Assembly: GCF_039555335.1 (NCBI RefSeq)
Contig: NC_092628.1
Span: 96,483,782-96,547,781 of the forward strand
Reading direction: 5' to 3'
From: Amphiura filiformis
Lineage: Eukaryota > Echinodermata > Ophiuroidea > Amphilepidida > Amphiuridae
DNA length: 64,000 nt
The position numbers and the translations under genes are program-made. Shown here piece after piece: positions 22,801 through 32,649 of this stretch (position 1 is the stretch's first letter; each line of letters begins with the position of its first letter). The notes beneath the pieces are model-generated. The model was given only the letters and a program-made list of their open reading frames with translations. It was not told the origin of the DNA and searched no databases.

Positions 22801-25800
22801 TCGATTTTCATTATCTAGATTAATATATTATTGAAAAATAACACCTTGATGTTTTGCAAAAGTTCATTCTACAAATCGTATACTTTGCAAACTTGCTTAA
22901 TTTATTTTTGTTAATGAGTTATGTACGTTTTACAAAAGTGTTGTTGTTTTAGCCCTCTTTACAACGTCACTCAAGAACCGCAGCACCTATAAAAGTATTT
23001 CTGGGATATTTTAATTCTTCTACACGCTCGCTATGAATTGAGCAATGCAGTTTTTGCCAAAGCTCACTACCATTCGTAAGATGCTGTGAACTACCAAATC
23101 ACAACAGTTTAAAATAGTTCATAACCTTAAGAGCAATCTTTCTCCCTGTTTTAAAATAAAGGTGACACACAAGAAGAATGCTATGTGAGTATATGAGTTC
23201 TTGATATAAGAGGTGTCATATCCGCACCATGTACATAATTTGAGGGTACCGGGACAGAGTTACTATTATTATTTCTTGACCTTAAATCAAGAACCACAAA
23301 CAATTGGATTCCTTGACTCAGTTTCCATGAGATCAATGTATTAATATTATGAAATACACTGCAGGTTTTTAGTTACATGACTAAATTTAGCTCCTGTCAT
23401 CGCACTCGCCTTTCAGTCAATTCCAGACGCCTTACTGCTTTGTATGCTTTTAATATAATACTTAATTGAAGATCTTCTCTGCTACTGTGGTTATCAATTA
23501 AACATTGTCATTGAGATATGCACAGTCTTATGACACCTATCCAACTTATTAGTAAAAATTTAATATTTCAGAGAAAAATAAAATCAGTAACCTAGGAAAC
23601 TTTCACTTCAACGCGCGGTTAGTAATTGGAGTCCTTGAAGTCCTTTCACACTGTTGAACGAATCGCAATAACTGAATAATATTTTACAATATTTGATGTT
23701 AACATTCATTTGCTTTCAATTAACCTGAGTATAAAGCAGTTTGTGTTAGCTATACTAGTGAGATTGGGAAGGGTTTTCATTCATCCAGGTATAATTAGAT
23801 ATTAATTGGAATCATACAACTATTCGACAGGACTTCCGTTTTTAAGTGGCTGCGGTATCGCATTTTATCCTAGGTGCATCTTAAGGCCGATTGATGATCT
23901 GGCGGTTATTGGTCATTGACCGGTGCCAAGCTGGTGTCGATCATTGATTATGAGTCAAACTTCTTTTTGAGCCACTATTGTATATACATTTGTACAGCAC
24001 TTGACACCTTCGACAACAAGGACGGTGAGATTTTTGTGCAGGGGGTACTAATAAAGGGTAGGTCATGGAAACGATATATGCCAAGAAAGAACAATCCTCG
24101 CTTAATAGTGGGGGGGGGGGGGGGACACAATTTGGCCTATATTTCTGTTCAATCAAAAACATTCCTATGAAGTTTGACTCAGGGAATGACACCTAAACAT
24201 TTCATAGCCGACTGACCCCCTTCACTATAGTTTGTTCATTTGTGTGTGTCGAGCGATCCTCGGAGGCCGTGGGACTTATGGTAGGTTCTCAGGTAGAGTC
24301 TTGAGCCTCATTTACTAGAAACGCATTCATTCAATGTTAGCATGTTAAATTTGTATCTTAAAAACTTGTTACTTAAAAAGATATTGCAACATTTCCATAA
24401 AAATATAGTAATTCTTTTCCATAAAATGTTAGCTTTTACTGTCAGATATGTCCCCTTTTAATTGTGAGCCGAACAACTGAGGTAAAGCAAAGAAAATCGG
24501 AATGTACTACTAGTGCCAATGCGTGTTACTCAGTCGATTGTGTTACGGTACGTTCCTTTGATGTGTGTATGACCGTCCCGCACGCCATGTACGTACTGTG
24601 TTATGAACATCACATACACGTTCGACTATCATATCCATCGTAATAATAAACCGTCTTGTTCAGACGGTTTATTCAAAATCTCGGATTTTGACAAATCTAC
24701 AACACGTAATGTCTTGATTTGTGCAGGGTATCTTAGTTTATCAAAGTACATTGCAATCTTATAACAGAATTAAAAAATATTGAGGGCGTCCTCCTCAGCA
24801 AATGTTACAATATGGCTTAAACAGGCCTTTTGAGGCGAGTAACCGCTTTCGCTCTGCACCACCGCTCGCCCAAATTCGATTTCTAGTTAGCGAATTACTA
24901 TTCTCCATAGACACTACATGTAGATATCGGTCGCGCGCTGCGAAGCTCCCAAAATTTGCATTCAGCACTTTTAATGTATTTAATTTAGAGGGTTATTTTC
25001 AAAATGCCTGTCAAATACCATTATATTGCGTGTTAAGGCTTAAAACAAGTACAAATTAATGCAAACTATGCAAAAAACAGTCGAAGACCACCAGACTGGC
25101 GGGCTCCTTTGTTCAAAGAAAAGGTTAAAAATATAGCACAGTAATTTAACACAGATAAATTTTTATTTAAAATCTACAGAAAATAATTATTGCTTAAACG
25201 GGTTAATTAAGCTAAGGTTTTAAACTGCAATTATGGTAGTACTAAAAACAGATTTATTTTTATGCATTTTGACAACGTTTGGTTGCTAAACTGACCCGCT
25301 TATGTTTGATCTTTAATATAAAATTATAATTTTCACCTTTGGCATGCGTGATTGTTCATAATTTAAAAATAAATGCGGGTCTAACAGGCTTATTGTGAAT
25401 TATTTTGTAAAGAGGAACAATTTGAGATCATTTTCATTACGATCGGAGCCAATTTCAAATTTAACCCCTGTGGAGGTTAAAGTTTGACCCTTGACATTTT
25501 TGCTTATAATTCAAACACAGTGCATACTTTTCTGAATCCTTGTGATCTGAAGAATACATTGGTATAGGTGTTGAGACCCTTCCCCACAGAATGACTGGTC
25601 AGATTATGTGTAGCTGTAGGTTTTTGTAATCGGCATACCTTCAAGACCATATGTGCAAATTCTTTTGATTGCATTCGAATTGTTGAAAATAGAGGACTGT
25701 ACAATTAAAAAAAAGAAATTGTCTCACCGAGGAGTAAAAAAAAAAACCACTGTCGAGATGTTAAAAACAAACAAATTGGCTTCACCAAGGTGCTACCCAA

Positions 25801-28800
25801 CTACCCCCTTGATATCTAATCTTGGTGCGTCCCTTAGTCACAACAAATGACAAGCGCATGCGACCAGATCTCGGAACCAACTTATTCGAGAACTAAACTA
25901 ATCAGCACAGACAGCTTCGAAGTTCCGCCGTGACACACCTATAAGCTTACCAGCTTCACACACCGTAATACCTTCGTGTTAGAAATTGCCATGATAGTAG
26001 GACGAATCCACTAGTTCTTCAGCAGCCACGCATGGCGATTTTGTTTCCGCGGTGTTTAATAGACTTAGATTAGTACGATATGTTTTTTCCCACTACACAA
26101 TGCGCCGCTGCCACTCAAAAGCTTAATAGACTCAGATTTTACAATCTGCGCATCTAATTACGCATCTTTACAGTTACCGACACAATGAAATTCAATTTTT
26201 TGTCAGTTTTTTATTTCAAGTTCAAGTTGTTGTTTTCAAGGCCCCAGCTGTGGGGTCAAGACCCCGACTAAAGCTTACCATATTCTTTCAATACATATAT
26301 TCAAGTGCAAGCGTGACAATAGGTTTTTATAATAATCAAAAATAACAGGATGGTTTTCTGCAAACATTGACATAGGCCTACTATGAATATCAATACTTGA
26401 TAACACCATCATACACTAGATAGCACATACATGTAGTAGGTGTATCAAGGGAGTAGATAATTTTTTTAATGAAAATGTATCGATCAATCAATACAAAGGA
26501 ACAATATATCACTTGGTAAGATTATTGTCCCATTTCAAATTATCAATATGATTTTGACTATGTTAGTGGCCAATTAAAAAGCAACTGTACACTGTACTAC
26601 ATCGCTGAGTGATATCAATTGGTCGGCCAATGAGAACTTTTCCTGCTGTGTTGTTAAAAGCGAGCTACCTTATTGGTCAAATACCAATCGCTCGTCGCTC
26701 TGCGACGGAGTAGGGCCTATAAATTCAGCTTATTCTGTTAATTCGATGATTCGATACAGGGCGTATTTCTATTGGTTAGTTTCACGCCTGAACTAAAATA
26801 ATTATTTAGCTGGTGTTGACACAGTGCTTCATTCACTATATCAAATTGTCCCTATCCCCTTTTATAACATTCCCTCCCCAACATGATGAACAATATCTCA
26901 CTTTCAAGAACGGAATCATAAAACAAAGCGATAATTTTCACACTCAACATTAAAGAAGTTCAGTTTTCGATGGTGTTTAATCTAAATAAACGTCACTGAT
27001 ATGTCAAAGCAGGTCTTGTTCTATTATATTTCTTCATAGGGCTCTCTTCCATCGGTTTCAGAGCGTAGTTATTGCAAAATGGATTAAGTGGATTTCAATG
27101 AAACACCTAATAAATAATTCATAACAGTTACGTAATCAGCCGACAGCGCAAATCACCGAAATTCGTCATTGATTTGCGTTGCAAAGAAAAACCGTGAATT
27201 GAATGCTCTCATAGGAGATATCCACTCTCTGGCAACATCATCTTGTCAATTACCAATAGCCGCCAGATCGGTTCACCGCCAGATCATCAGTCGGCCTGAA
27301 GATATACCTAGGATAAGGTGTGATACCGTCGCCACTCAAAATCGGGTATATTACAAGCTAGTGGGAATAAAGCTTCTCATCTGCTCTGCTTCTCAATCTT
27401 GCTCATTTTTTCAAACCTGATTTTTGGCTATATTTGCCATGTTAACACATGTCCCAACCTTTGCCTGAATTTATGTAATCAGCCAAATTCGTTGTGTTTT
27501 TTGGTTAACAGAACAATTTCCAACATAATGTCATAATTCAGACATTAAATAGCCAATGGGATTTCTTTCACTCAATTTTCGTTATTTTTACTTAACATGG
27601 ACAGAACCTCTTCCTGACAGTTATTACTAATATTATTCCAATATTTTAGAATAACAAACTTAAAATTTAACGGATATCGTACATTATGGCTTTAAGTGTG
27701 ATTTTTCTCTCTGTTTCTAAATTATAAAATCAATATGGTTGTCAACTCGTTTACGCATAATTATGAATACAGCCATATTAAAGTGAAGCAAAATGGTTCT
27801 CAATAGTCCCTATGATCATGAATATTATAGCTGGCCAGATAATCATGTTTTTGTTTTTGTTTTGGATGATATAATGTCCCGTAATTTGAATAGCGCATTT
27901 CATAATAATCTTAATGTTAAAACACATCTCAAAAAAACAATGAGATTTTTCAAAGAACAAAACAATGACTTTAAATTATAGATGAAGTAATTGAGTTATA
28001 TCAATGCGATTTGTGTGTAGCATTTCGTCTCCTGGCAACGGGTTTATTGAAGATTTAGTGCCGTCTAAAAATCTTGAATAAAATGTGACGCTCACTAGAA
28101 TTTTAGAATTATAGGATCCACATTATAGAAAAAAAATTGTAGTTTAATAGTTTGTTTCATCTCATTGCATCAATAACATATAGACAAAAAATATAATAAA
28201 CACGAGAACGCAAAGCGTGATAAGTGAAAAAAAAGTTACATAAAACAATAAAGAACCAACAGACATTGCATTGATGACATAATTAAGATTTACAAACTCT
28301 ACAAGGAAATATATATAATGTAGGTCTACATAATAATAATTATTATTGTAAATAAGGTCTACATAATATTGTAAATAATTAAGATTGACAAACTTTACAG
28401 GGAAAGATATATAATGTACAGGGTGTCCCAGAAAAAAATACCGGGCGAATGAATTTGGGCGTAAGTCGAGAAATAGACATCAGAATCCATAAATCTAAAC
28501 ATCAGCGTGTAGCCCATCTTATTTGACATCTATCCTATACGCTAATTTGGCAGGAATCGGTTGACTGATCGCGAAAAAAGGAGCAATTTCATAACGCAAG
28601 CGTCAATTCACTTCATTCCAAAGTTGAAAGAAAGATCATTCAACACAATGCGCACTAGTGGTTAACTGCCTATGGGCTTCACATTTTGTTCTGTGAAATC
28701 CTTCTTTTTAAACAATCTGTTTCTTGCAAAACGTTTAATTAAGTTTTATTCAAATTTAAAAACCTGCACGATATTGAAAATGAAAGCTTGCATTAAGTTG

Positions 28801-31800
28801 CATGTAAGATGATGCTCAGTACTTATAAATTGATATATACTTGATATAAATGTTGCATAAAGAATTATTGCATAAAGAATTACAGTTGGCTTTAAACAAA
28901 TTCTCACACATATTAATGTTTTTGAAATATTTCCAAGAAATTATAATTCAAAGTTTATATCTTTTAAAACTTCAACATTTATGTTGCATGGTATCAAAAA
29001 TCACACGTAAAGCTGTAAGTACTTGATCATTGTCATTCTTGGCTCAAATGTTCTTTGGAAAGTTAAAATATAACATATTTGCACAACATAAAGAATAGTT
29101 GGAAAGCTTCCAATTGCAGAAATCAAAGTTTGCTCTGACAAACTGTTATTCAGTGAAAGTATGAATGACATAACATCGTCGGATTATAAAATAGATAATG
29201 TGGACTAAATTTAATGAGATACACAAACTTTAGGAAGCGGTGAGCGAGTATGAAAAAAGCGCCTGTTGATCAAACTTGGAATGAACTGCATTGATGCACG
29301 CATTATGTAATCGTTCATTTCTTCGCAACCAGTCAAGTGAATCAAATACAATTTTCGTATGTGATGCACAACAAAATAAGCTATACGCTACATTTTAAAT
29401 TTGTTGATTCTGAAGTCTATTACTCGACTTACGTTCAATTTTATTCGCTCGGTAATTTTTTCTGGGACACCATGTAGATCTACATTTCGAGCATCTCAAG
29501 CTTTTATTTTAGGGGGAAACCGCATTACGAATTTGGATTTTCACATCTTCGCAAGCTGTGTGACATATTTTTGGGCCTTGGATGTCTGTGTTGCTCTTTT
29601 GATTGTTTGACCAATGAGCATGAGGTAATTCTACACTGGTCAAAGAGTCTCTCGTGTTGTTTTGGCATATCATACTCTGGGTCATCTGCAATCTTGCCGG
29701 ACCATGCTCTTTTTTACATTCTTCCCATTCTGCGGTCTAGCCCGAGGTCTTGCTCCTTTCTGCTAATTGAGTGCTCTCTATAGACAGCGTCGAGTGATGA
29801 ATTCTAAAACAGGACACAAGGCCAAAATAGGTTGAGGCTTCAGTGGTTTGACATCTACAGTGCGTGGACAAATGCACTCATTTATACGGTCTACAATTGG
29901 ACAGCAATTCTGAATTCTCACGGATCTTGGCACCTCTTGGCGCAGATCGATCAGTCAATGATATCAAGGACAGAACCGTTGACGAAAGAGACCCTTTGGA
30001 AGATTTGGGATGGATGGAACTAGAAGACGCAAAACTCATATCTTAAAATCGTATAACAGGGTCGGCAACCTTTTTTGAAGCATAGCGCCAATGTAACCAG
30101 ATCAGCCCTCCCACCCCCCTCCACACACATGCGCAACCAAACATTTTTTATCCTATAAAGTATCTTTCTCACACACATAATTCATGCTTCAAGCAAGTTT
30201 TACAAATAGAAGATATGCTAAGAACTGATGAGTGTTTTTATCAATGTGGACAAAAAGTTCATGCGGAACAAAAATTGTGTCTAATCAGATTATTTAGACG
30301 CATGCCTCAATGTGAGGTACAAAACACAATATGAAACATCTGACCATAAATAATAAATAATAAATAGGCCCCGATCTGATATGCCGTGTATGCCAGAGCA
30401 CCTTGACTAGCCATAAAACGAGTGAGGTCTAGGGCTCTAGGCATGCTTGTCTCTTAAAGGGTCCCTTGGGCAGGGGCAGGAGATGGTTCCTAGAGTACGG
30501 TCAGTAGACGATTCTTTGAAAGGTTTACCCTACCCCCGACCCCACCCCGAAAAAATAGCTTACTGGGCAAATTTTCGGGGTGGGGTCGGGGTAGGGTAAA
30601 CCTTTCAAAGAATCGTCTAGACAGCTCTCATATAAATATAGGCTTACTGCGACACATTAAATGTGCGAAGAGTGGCAAACATCTGCTGATTTCAAACTCA
30701 TCTAAAATAAGATGGTTGATGAACAAAGTTATTTTCCCTTGAGGTCTGTTTGTGTGTTTGTTTGTTTCCAGAAACAGACTGCGTGCCAAAGTTGCCACGT
30801 GCCATCTTTGGCACGCGTGCATGCCTGGAGCTGACCCCGGGCCGACCGTACTACTTGGAAGTTTCACTCATATCATGCGGGGGCAGCTGGTGCACATAAT
30901 GCAAAAATGCATGATGCTATCTGTATGGTAGATAGATTTAGATTCATACCATCTTTTGTAAATTACCATAAATGTACATACTCACTATGAAGTTTTCAGT
31001 ATAGCTTATTCATGCATTTTCATACGTGAATTTTGTGATTTTCCTAAAATTGCATTTGGCCTGTATTTTAGTAACATGAAATTTATACCATCATAAGTTC
31101 ATCAGTGGAAATACTTTATCATTGCAATGCTAATAATGTTTCTTTAATAATGCGATGTTTTTTCGAAGTTATCACACCCAATTCCTGAATTTTCATGGTT
31201 TCAGAAAAATATATGAAACACTGGGTATTAAAAGTAAAATGTTTGGGCTATCGATATAATAGTATCTCTTTTCAATGGTATTTCAATGAACCTGTCTCCT
31301 ATAGTGTTCTTTTTATAACCTCTAATTTTATTATTTTATTAAAATCCATGAAAATATATAAATCTTATAAATATATAATTAAAACGTAGGAAAAAGTTTT
31401 CTTTTTCTTTTTTCTTGGGTAAACCAATTTTATTTCATTAAATTTACCAGTGACCGGACGACTTGCAGTATTCAATAATTATCTTTGTAAAAATATAATA
31501 TTAGATGAATTATCCAGATTCGACCAATGTCAATCTATCACTCACTGTAAAGTCAATTTTCGTGTTTCAACTCAGATTATTTGACTTTTATATCTGACAG
31601 TTAATAATAATTGAAACAAAATAAGCTTGTTTATACACAGAGAGATAATGGCATCGTGAATTAAAATCAATCCTTTGCAAATTAACACAAATCTCATTGG
31701 TAAATTGCTTTCAGAGTTGTATAATCTGTAGCTAGGCTATAACATTCAGAATGCTTTTAATGTCTCAATTGGAAGCTTACCAGAAACGATGCACGTACGC

Positions 31801-31900
31801 ATGTAAATGATAGAGAATCAAGCGTCTACTTACAGTTAACAAGGAGCAGAACGAATATAGATGCTTTAAGAGGTTCACTTGCTCTGCCCAATTTATCCAT
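10296..31900 (-). CDS. Gene A: complete divergent alpha-type nicotinic-receptor-like subunit, 488 aa, 7 coding exons
   Basis: Cys-loop cation-channel family, plasma membrane. The exons on the minus strand are 31834-31900, 19355-19494, 16250-16294, 14545-14654, 13686-13907, 11645-11958 and 10296-10864. All borders are GT..AG and all phases match, totalling 1,467 nt including the stop. Residues 1-22 form a signal peptide. The Cys-loop is C153-C167 with WFPFD. Loop B is W174 in SWTYNG. Loop C is Y216-V-C218-C219 with Y224, the mark of alpha-type subunits. The loop D Trp is kept (exon 3), but the loop A Tyr position is Glu119. M1 is about 238-259, M2 267-289, M3 301-322 and M4 440-461, and the M3-M4 loop is about 115 residues. 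The pore is odd: Ser266 replaces the -1' Glu, 13' is Phe280, and Glu282 and Lys283 lie within M2. Length is normal for the family. Agonist and ion selectivity cannot be assigned by homology. Confidence 0.93.
10865..11644. other. Gene A intron 6, no further feature
   Basis: 780 bp of AT-rich intron with canonical borders. No repeat or RNA gene was recognised. Confidence 0.5.
11645..11958 (-). CDS. Gene A exon 6: loop C, M1, M2
   Basis: 314 nt, TTTCAG acceptor and GTGAGT donor. It encodes YLENGVWDL, the vicinal cysteines in KYVCCEINYY, M1, the VFFLPPDNG linker and M2. I translated this exon directly to check the pore residues: SKLQFSITNLLALSFFEKL. Confidence 0.95.
12049..12860. mobile_element. 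Foldback element in gene A intron 5
   Basis: About 810 bp with nested inverted arms. The outer arms (about 12049-12120 and 12785-12860) share actcccg, atacagcacta and tttgcc-aaatgaaa. The inner arms (about 12318-12434 and 12453-12571) are nearly identical over more than 100 bp, including gaggaacttcctcgtcatca. The spacer between the inner arms is only about 20 bp. A 105-codon open frame inside is incidental. A diverged partial copy lies at about 60475-60560. Confidence 0.85.
12935..13120 (+). repeat. Degenerate TTAGGG-like tract
   Basis: A run of ttagg, attagg and gttagg words (gttaggtttggg, attagggttttgg, ttagggcttagg) with no fixed register. It resembles a decayed telomere-type repeat in gene A intron 5. 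Confidence 0.5.
13686..13907 (-). CDS. Gene A exon 5: Cys-loop and loop B
   Basis: 222 nt, TTTTCAG acceptor and GTTTGT donor, completing split codons at both ends. It encodes MVYWFVPAIFSGSC, the 13-residue Cys-loop with WFPFD between C153 and C167, and loop B in FLSWTYNG. An NLS sequon follows. Confidence 0.95.
13908..14544. other. Gene A intron 4, no further feature
   Basis: 637 bp, AT-rich. I recognised no repeat, exon or RNA gene. Confidence 0.5.
14545..14654 (-). CDS. Gene A exon 4: loop A region
   Basis: 110 nt, CTCTAG acceptor and GTAATA donor. It encodes VWRDEFLTW, a NAS sequon, NVIFLPHNS and IWKPDITLEQ. Glu119 stands where canonical loop A has Tyr. Confidence 0.94.
14690..15562 (-). 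mobile_element. Dispersed repeat family R2, copy 1
   Basis: About 870 bp in gene A intron 3. It is homologous in reverse to 48430-49092 and in part to 52383-52930. Shared blocks include ctgtccgttttcctatacac, cattgacgcgtgacc and taacacggggagttggctag. Non-coding; no termini could be defined here. Confidence 0.75.
15563..16249. other. Gene A intron 3, with an isolated mariner-like end
   Basis: Around 15794-15812 the sequence ends gagacaccctgta, which is the inverse of the CAGGGTGTC-type terminus seen at 28418. No partner terminus was found, so it is a solo end. Nothing else was seen. Confidence 0.4.
16250..16294 (-). CDS. Gene A exon 3 (45 nt)
   Basis: 45 nt, phase 0 at both ends, TTGCAG acceptor and GTGAGT donor. 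It encodes DTRNQHYTLFTWLKT, including the conserved loop D Trp. It is too short to be found as an open frame and was recognised by its match to the nAChR exon pattern. Confidence 0.92.
16931..17618 (+). mobile_element. MITE family R1, copy 3, with both TIRs
   Basis: This copy shows both ends: TTAAGGGTATACGAGGTATT and the inverse, continuing as TGTTGGTCGAAGCAG, about 33 bp in all. TTAA abuts both ends, suggesting a piggyBac-like TTAA target, although TA is also possible. A further MITE interrupts it at 17199-17516. Confidence 0.85.
17199..17516. mobile_element. MITE nested inside R1
   Basis: Terminal inverted repeats AAGCCCAATCG, then inner inverted arms TTTTGGGACACTTTG. Comparison with uninterrupted R1 copies (ctatgaattgagc) shows a clean insertion with AT on both sides. 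About 318 bp, non-coding. Confidence 0.85.
18363..19354. other. Gene A intron 2, short palindromic words
   Basis: 19037-19260 contains repeated GACGTCCAAG words in both orientations, including the perfect palindrome cttggacgtccaag. I saw no gene or known repeat otherwise. Confidence 0.45.
19355..19494 (-). CDS. Gene A exon 2: N-terminal helix and beta-1
   Basis: 140 nt, TTTTTACCCAG acceptor and GTAAGC donor. It runs from CYGSSHLELLDFL through HIRPV and a TNVTF sequon to NLIEM. It is the counterpart of gene B exon 2, with identical length and phase. Confidence 0.92.
19690..20230 (-). pseudogene. LINE fragment, C-terminal end of ORF2
   Basis: The minus-strand reading contains SNVTVYQMTNQQPFSQLI and KWLGHILQKPSDELINK, the RFLGHILRRP-type signature found at the 3' end of many invertebrate LINE polyproteins. 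The reading has at least one stop. It lies in gene A intron 1. Confidence 0.7.
20231..21479. other. Gene A intron 1, unassigned
   Basis: At about 20888-20990 the words ctagggttgcacgactt and repeated agtcg-ac-tag resemble a hAT-type terminus, but no partner was found. The 101-codon open frame at 20363-20668 has no recognisable domain. Confidence 0.3.
21480..21880 (+). pseudogene. LINE fragment with C-terminal CCHC motif
   Basis: An open reading contains KLRTYRNFKTLLTPEKYL, YRKSLSRLRCSNHMFKIEMG and the zinc-knuckle-like CSLC...EYHFIMSC, typical of the region after the reverse transcriptase in invertebrate LINEs. The rest of the element is missing. Confidence 0.75.
21960..22446 (+). pseudogene. 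LINE 3' end with (GAT)n
   Basis: The frame-broken reading includes NAFTTSCYRVMLNI, IYNLTNTTPL and a terminal ASLAQDHSRWRKLVVAAD before the stop. These belong to the same LINE group as the 19.7-kb fragment. It ends in a GAT microsatellite (22425-22446). Confidence 0.75.
22760..23130 (+). mobile_element. MITE family R1, copy 4
   Basis: Begins ttaagggtagacggggtatt and ends aaaatagttcataaccttaa, so TTAA lies at both ends. It is closest to copy 1. It sits in gene A intron 1. Confidence 0.8.
23131..28416. other. Gene A intron 1, gene-poor stretch
   Basis: About 5.3 kb without a recognisable exon. Small items are a poly-G run at about 24110-24123, a perfect 12-bp hairpin with a 5-nt loop at 24645-24673, and a possible LINE-tail remnant around 26205-26280. 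The small open frames have no domain signatures. Confidence 0.45.
28418..29475. mobile_element. Mariner-type MITE with ~75-bp TIRs
   Basis: Left terminus CAGGGTGTCCCAGAAAAAAA and right terminus inverse of CATGGTGTCCCAGAAAAAAT, continuing through gcgaat, cgtaagtcgag and atagac-tcagaat for about 75 bp. TA flanks both ends (tgTA|CAG, CATG|TAga), as expected for Tc1/mariner targets. The 1.06-kb interior has no transposase, so it is nonautonomous. Confidence 0.85.
29476..31833. other. Gene A intron 1, distal part
   Basis: Contains a hAT-like word cagggtcggcaacc at 30058-30073 without a partner and the palindrome at 30507-30625. Short open frames at 29.4-30.05 kb show no known domain. Confidence 0.4.
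30507..30625. repeat. Near-perfect 48-bp inverted repeat
   Basis: The arms run from tagacgattctttgaaagg through ccccgaccccaccccgaaa and return as the inverse, separated by about 22 bp. A transcript of either strand would fold into a strong hairpin. Confidence 0.85.
31834..31900 (-). CDS. Gene A exon 1: signal peptide
   Basis: 67 nt from ATG to a T|GTAAGT donor. It encodes MDKLGRASEPLKA then SIFVLLLVN, and the split Cys codon joins exon 2. It is assigned to gene A by homology to gene B exon 1 (same length, phase, IFVLLL core and donor context) and because no other exon 2 lies between. Intron 1 would be about 12.3 kb. Confidence 0.85.
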
Positions 31901-32640
31901 GTCAGAAATCTTCACATTGGGCTCACATACATACACCCACTCGTATGGTAACTCTATGGTGTTATTGCCGTTCAGTTTGACTTAATGACATTAATGAAAT
32001 ACGATACTGAAGTGCTGGTGCTGCTTTTAAATGAATTGACGACGTTTGTTGATGTATTCTAGCTTTAATATTCTGCCGAGAGGTCCATTCTAGTTTAATA
32101 TATATAGTATGTGTGTAAAACAGACACACGCCCTCCCTCTGTAATTACAACTACATTTAAAATTTCCAGTTGTCATATAAATGCCATCTACTCTATATCA
32201 TGAATAAACTGGGGAGAGAAGGATCTGTTCATGAGTCCCTTGGATGCATACTGCCCTCAATGTCAGTACAAGTTATGCACTTCTTATACACGGAAGCGCT
32301 GCCGGGTATGGTAATCATTCGTCGCCGAGTGAGCATGGTAAGGGGAGATAAATGTGTCTTTTCTAAAGACATTGTTTTGCTGGAGTTAAAATGTTCCAAA
32401 ATAAGAGTAATGTACTTTGAAAATCGACCGCGGAATAGTTATGCATACACATATGGTCGAATCCAACCAAAAGTGTCCACGGGCCAAAAATAAAAGTCCG
32501 AAATAAAAATGTCTCCAAAATTTTTGCCTTTTGCCCATTGATTGATGACATATTGGCCTTATAGGAACCAAAAGTGCCATTACTAATCTTGAAAAATAAA
32601 TCCAGGACGTGTGATAGTAAATGTGATATCAAAACCCAAT
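31901..32640. other. 5' flank of gene A
   Basis: The promoter of gene A should lie here if the first coding exon is also the first exon. No TATA box or initiator can be claimed. The block at 32435-32490 (gcatacacatatggtcgaatcc) resembles 38690-38740 in reverse, so part of it is repeat. The 107-codon open frame at 32170-32493 is unrecognised. Confidence 0.35.
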
Positions 32641-32649
32641 GTTACCTTT

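Noticed and set aside
24645..24673. Perfect 12-bp hairpin like a bacterial terminator
   Set aside because: The context is a eukaryotic intron, there is no T-run, and no gene ends here.
30058..30073. hAT-like word cagggtcggcaacc
   Set aside because: Only one end is visible, so no element can be delimited.
32170..32493. 107-codon open frame upstream of gene A
   Set aside because: There are no domain, signal or membrane features, and part of it resembles a dispersed repeat.
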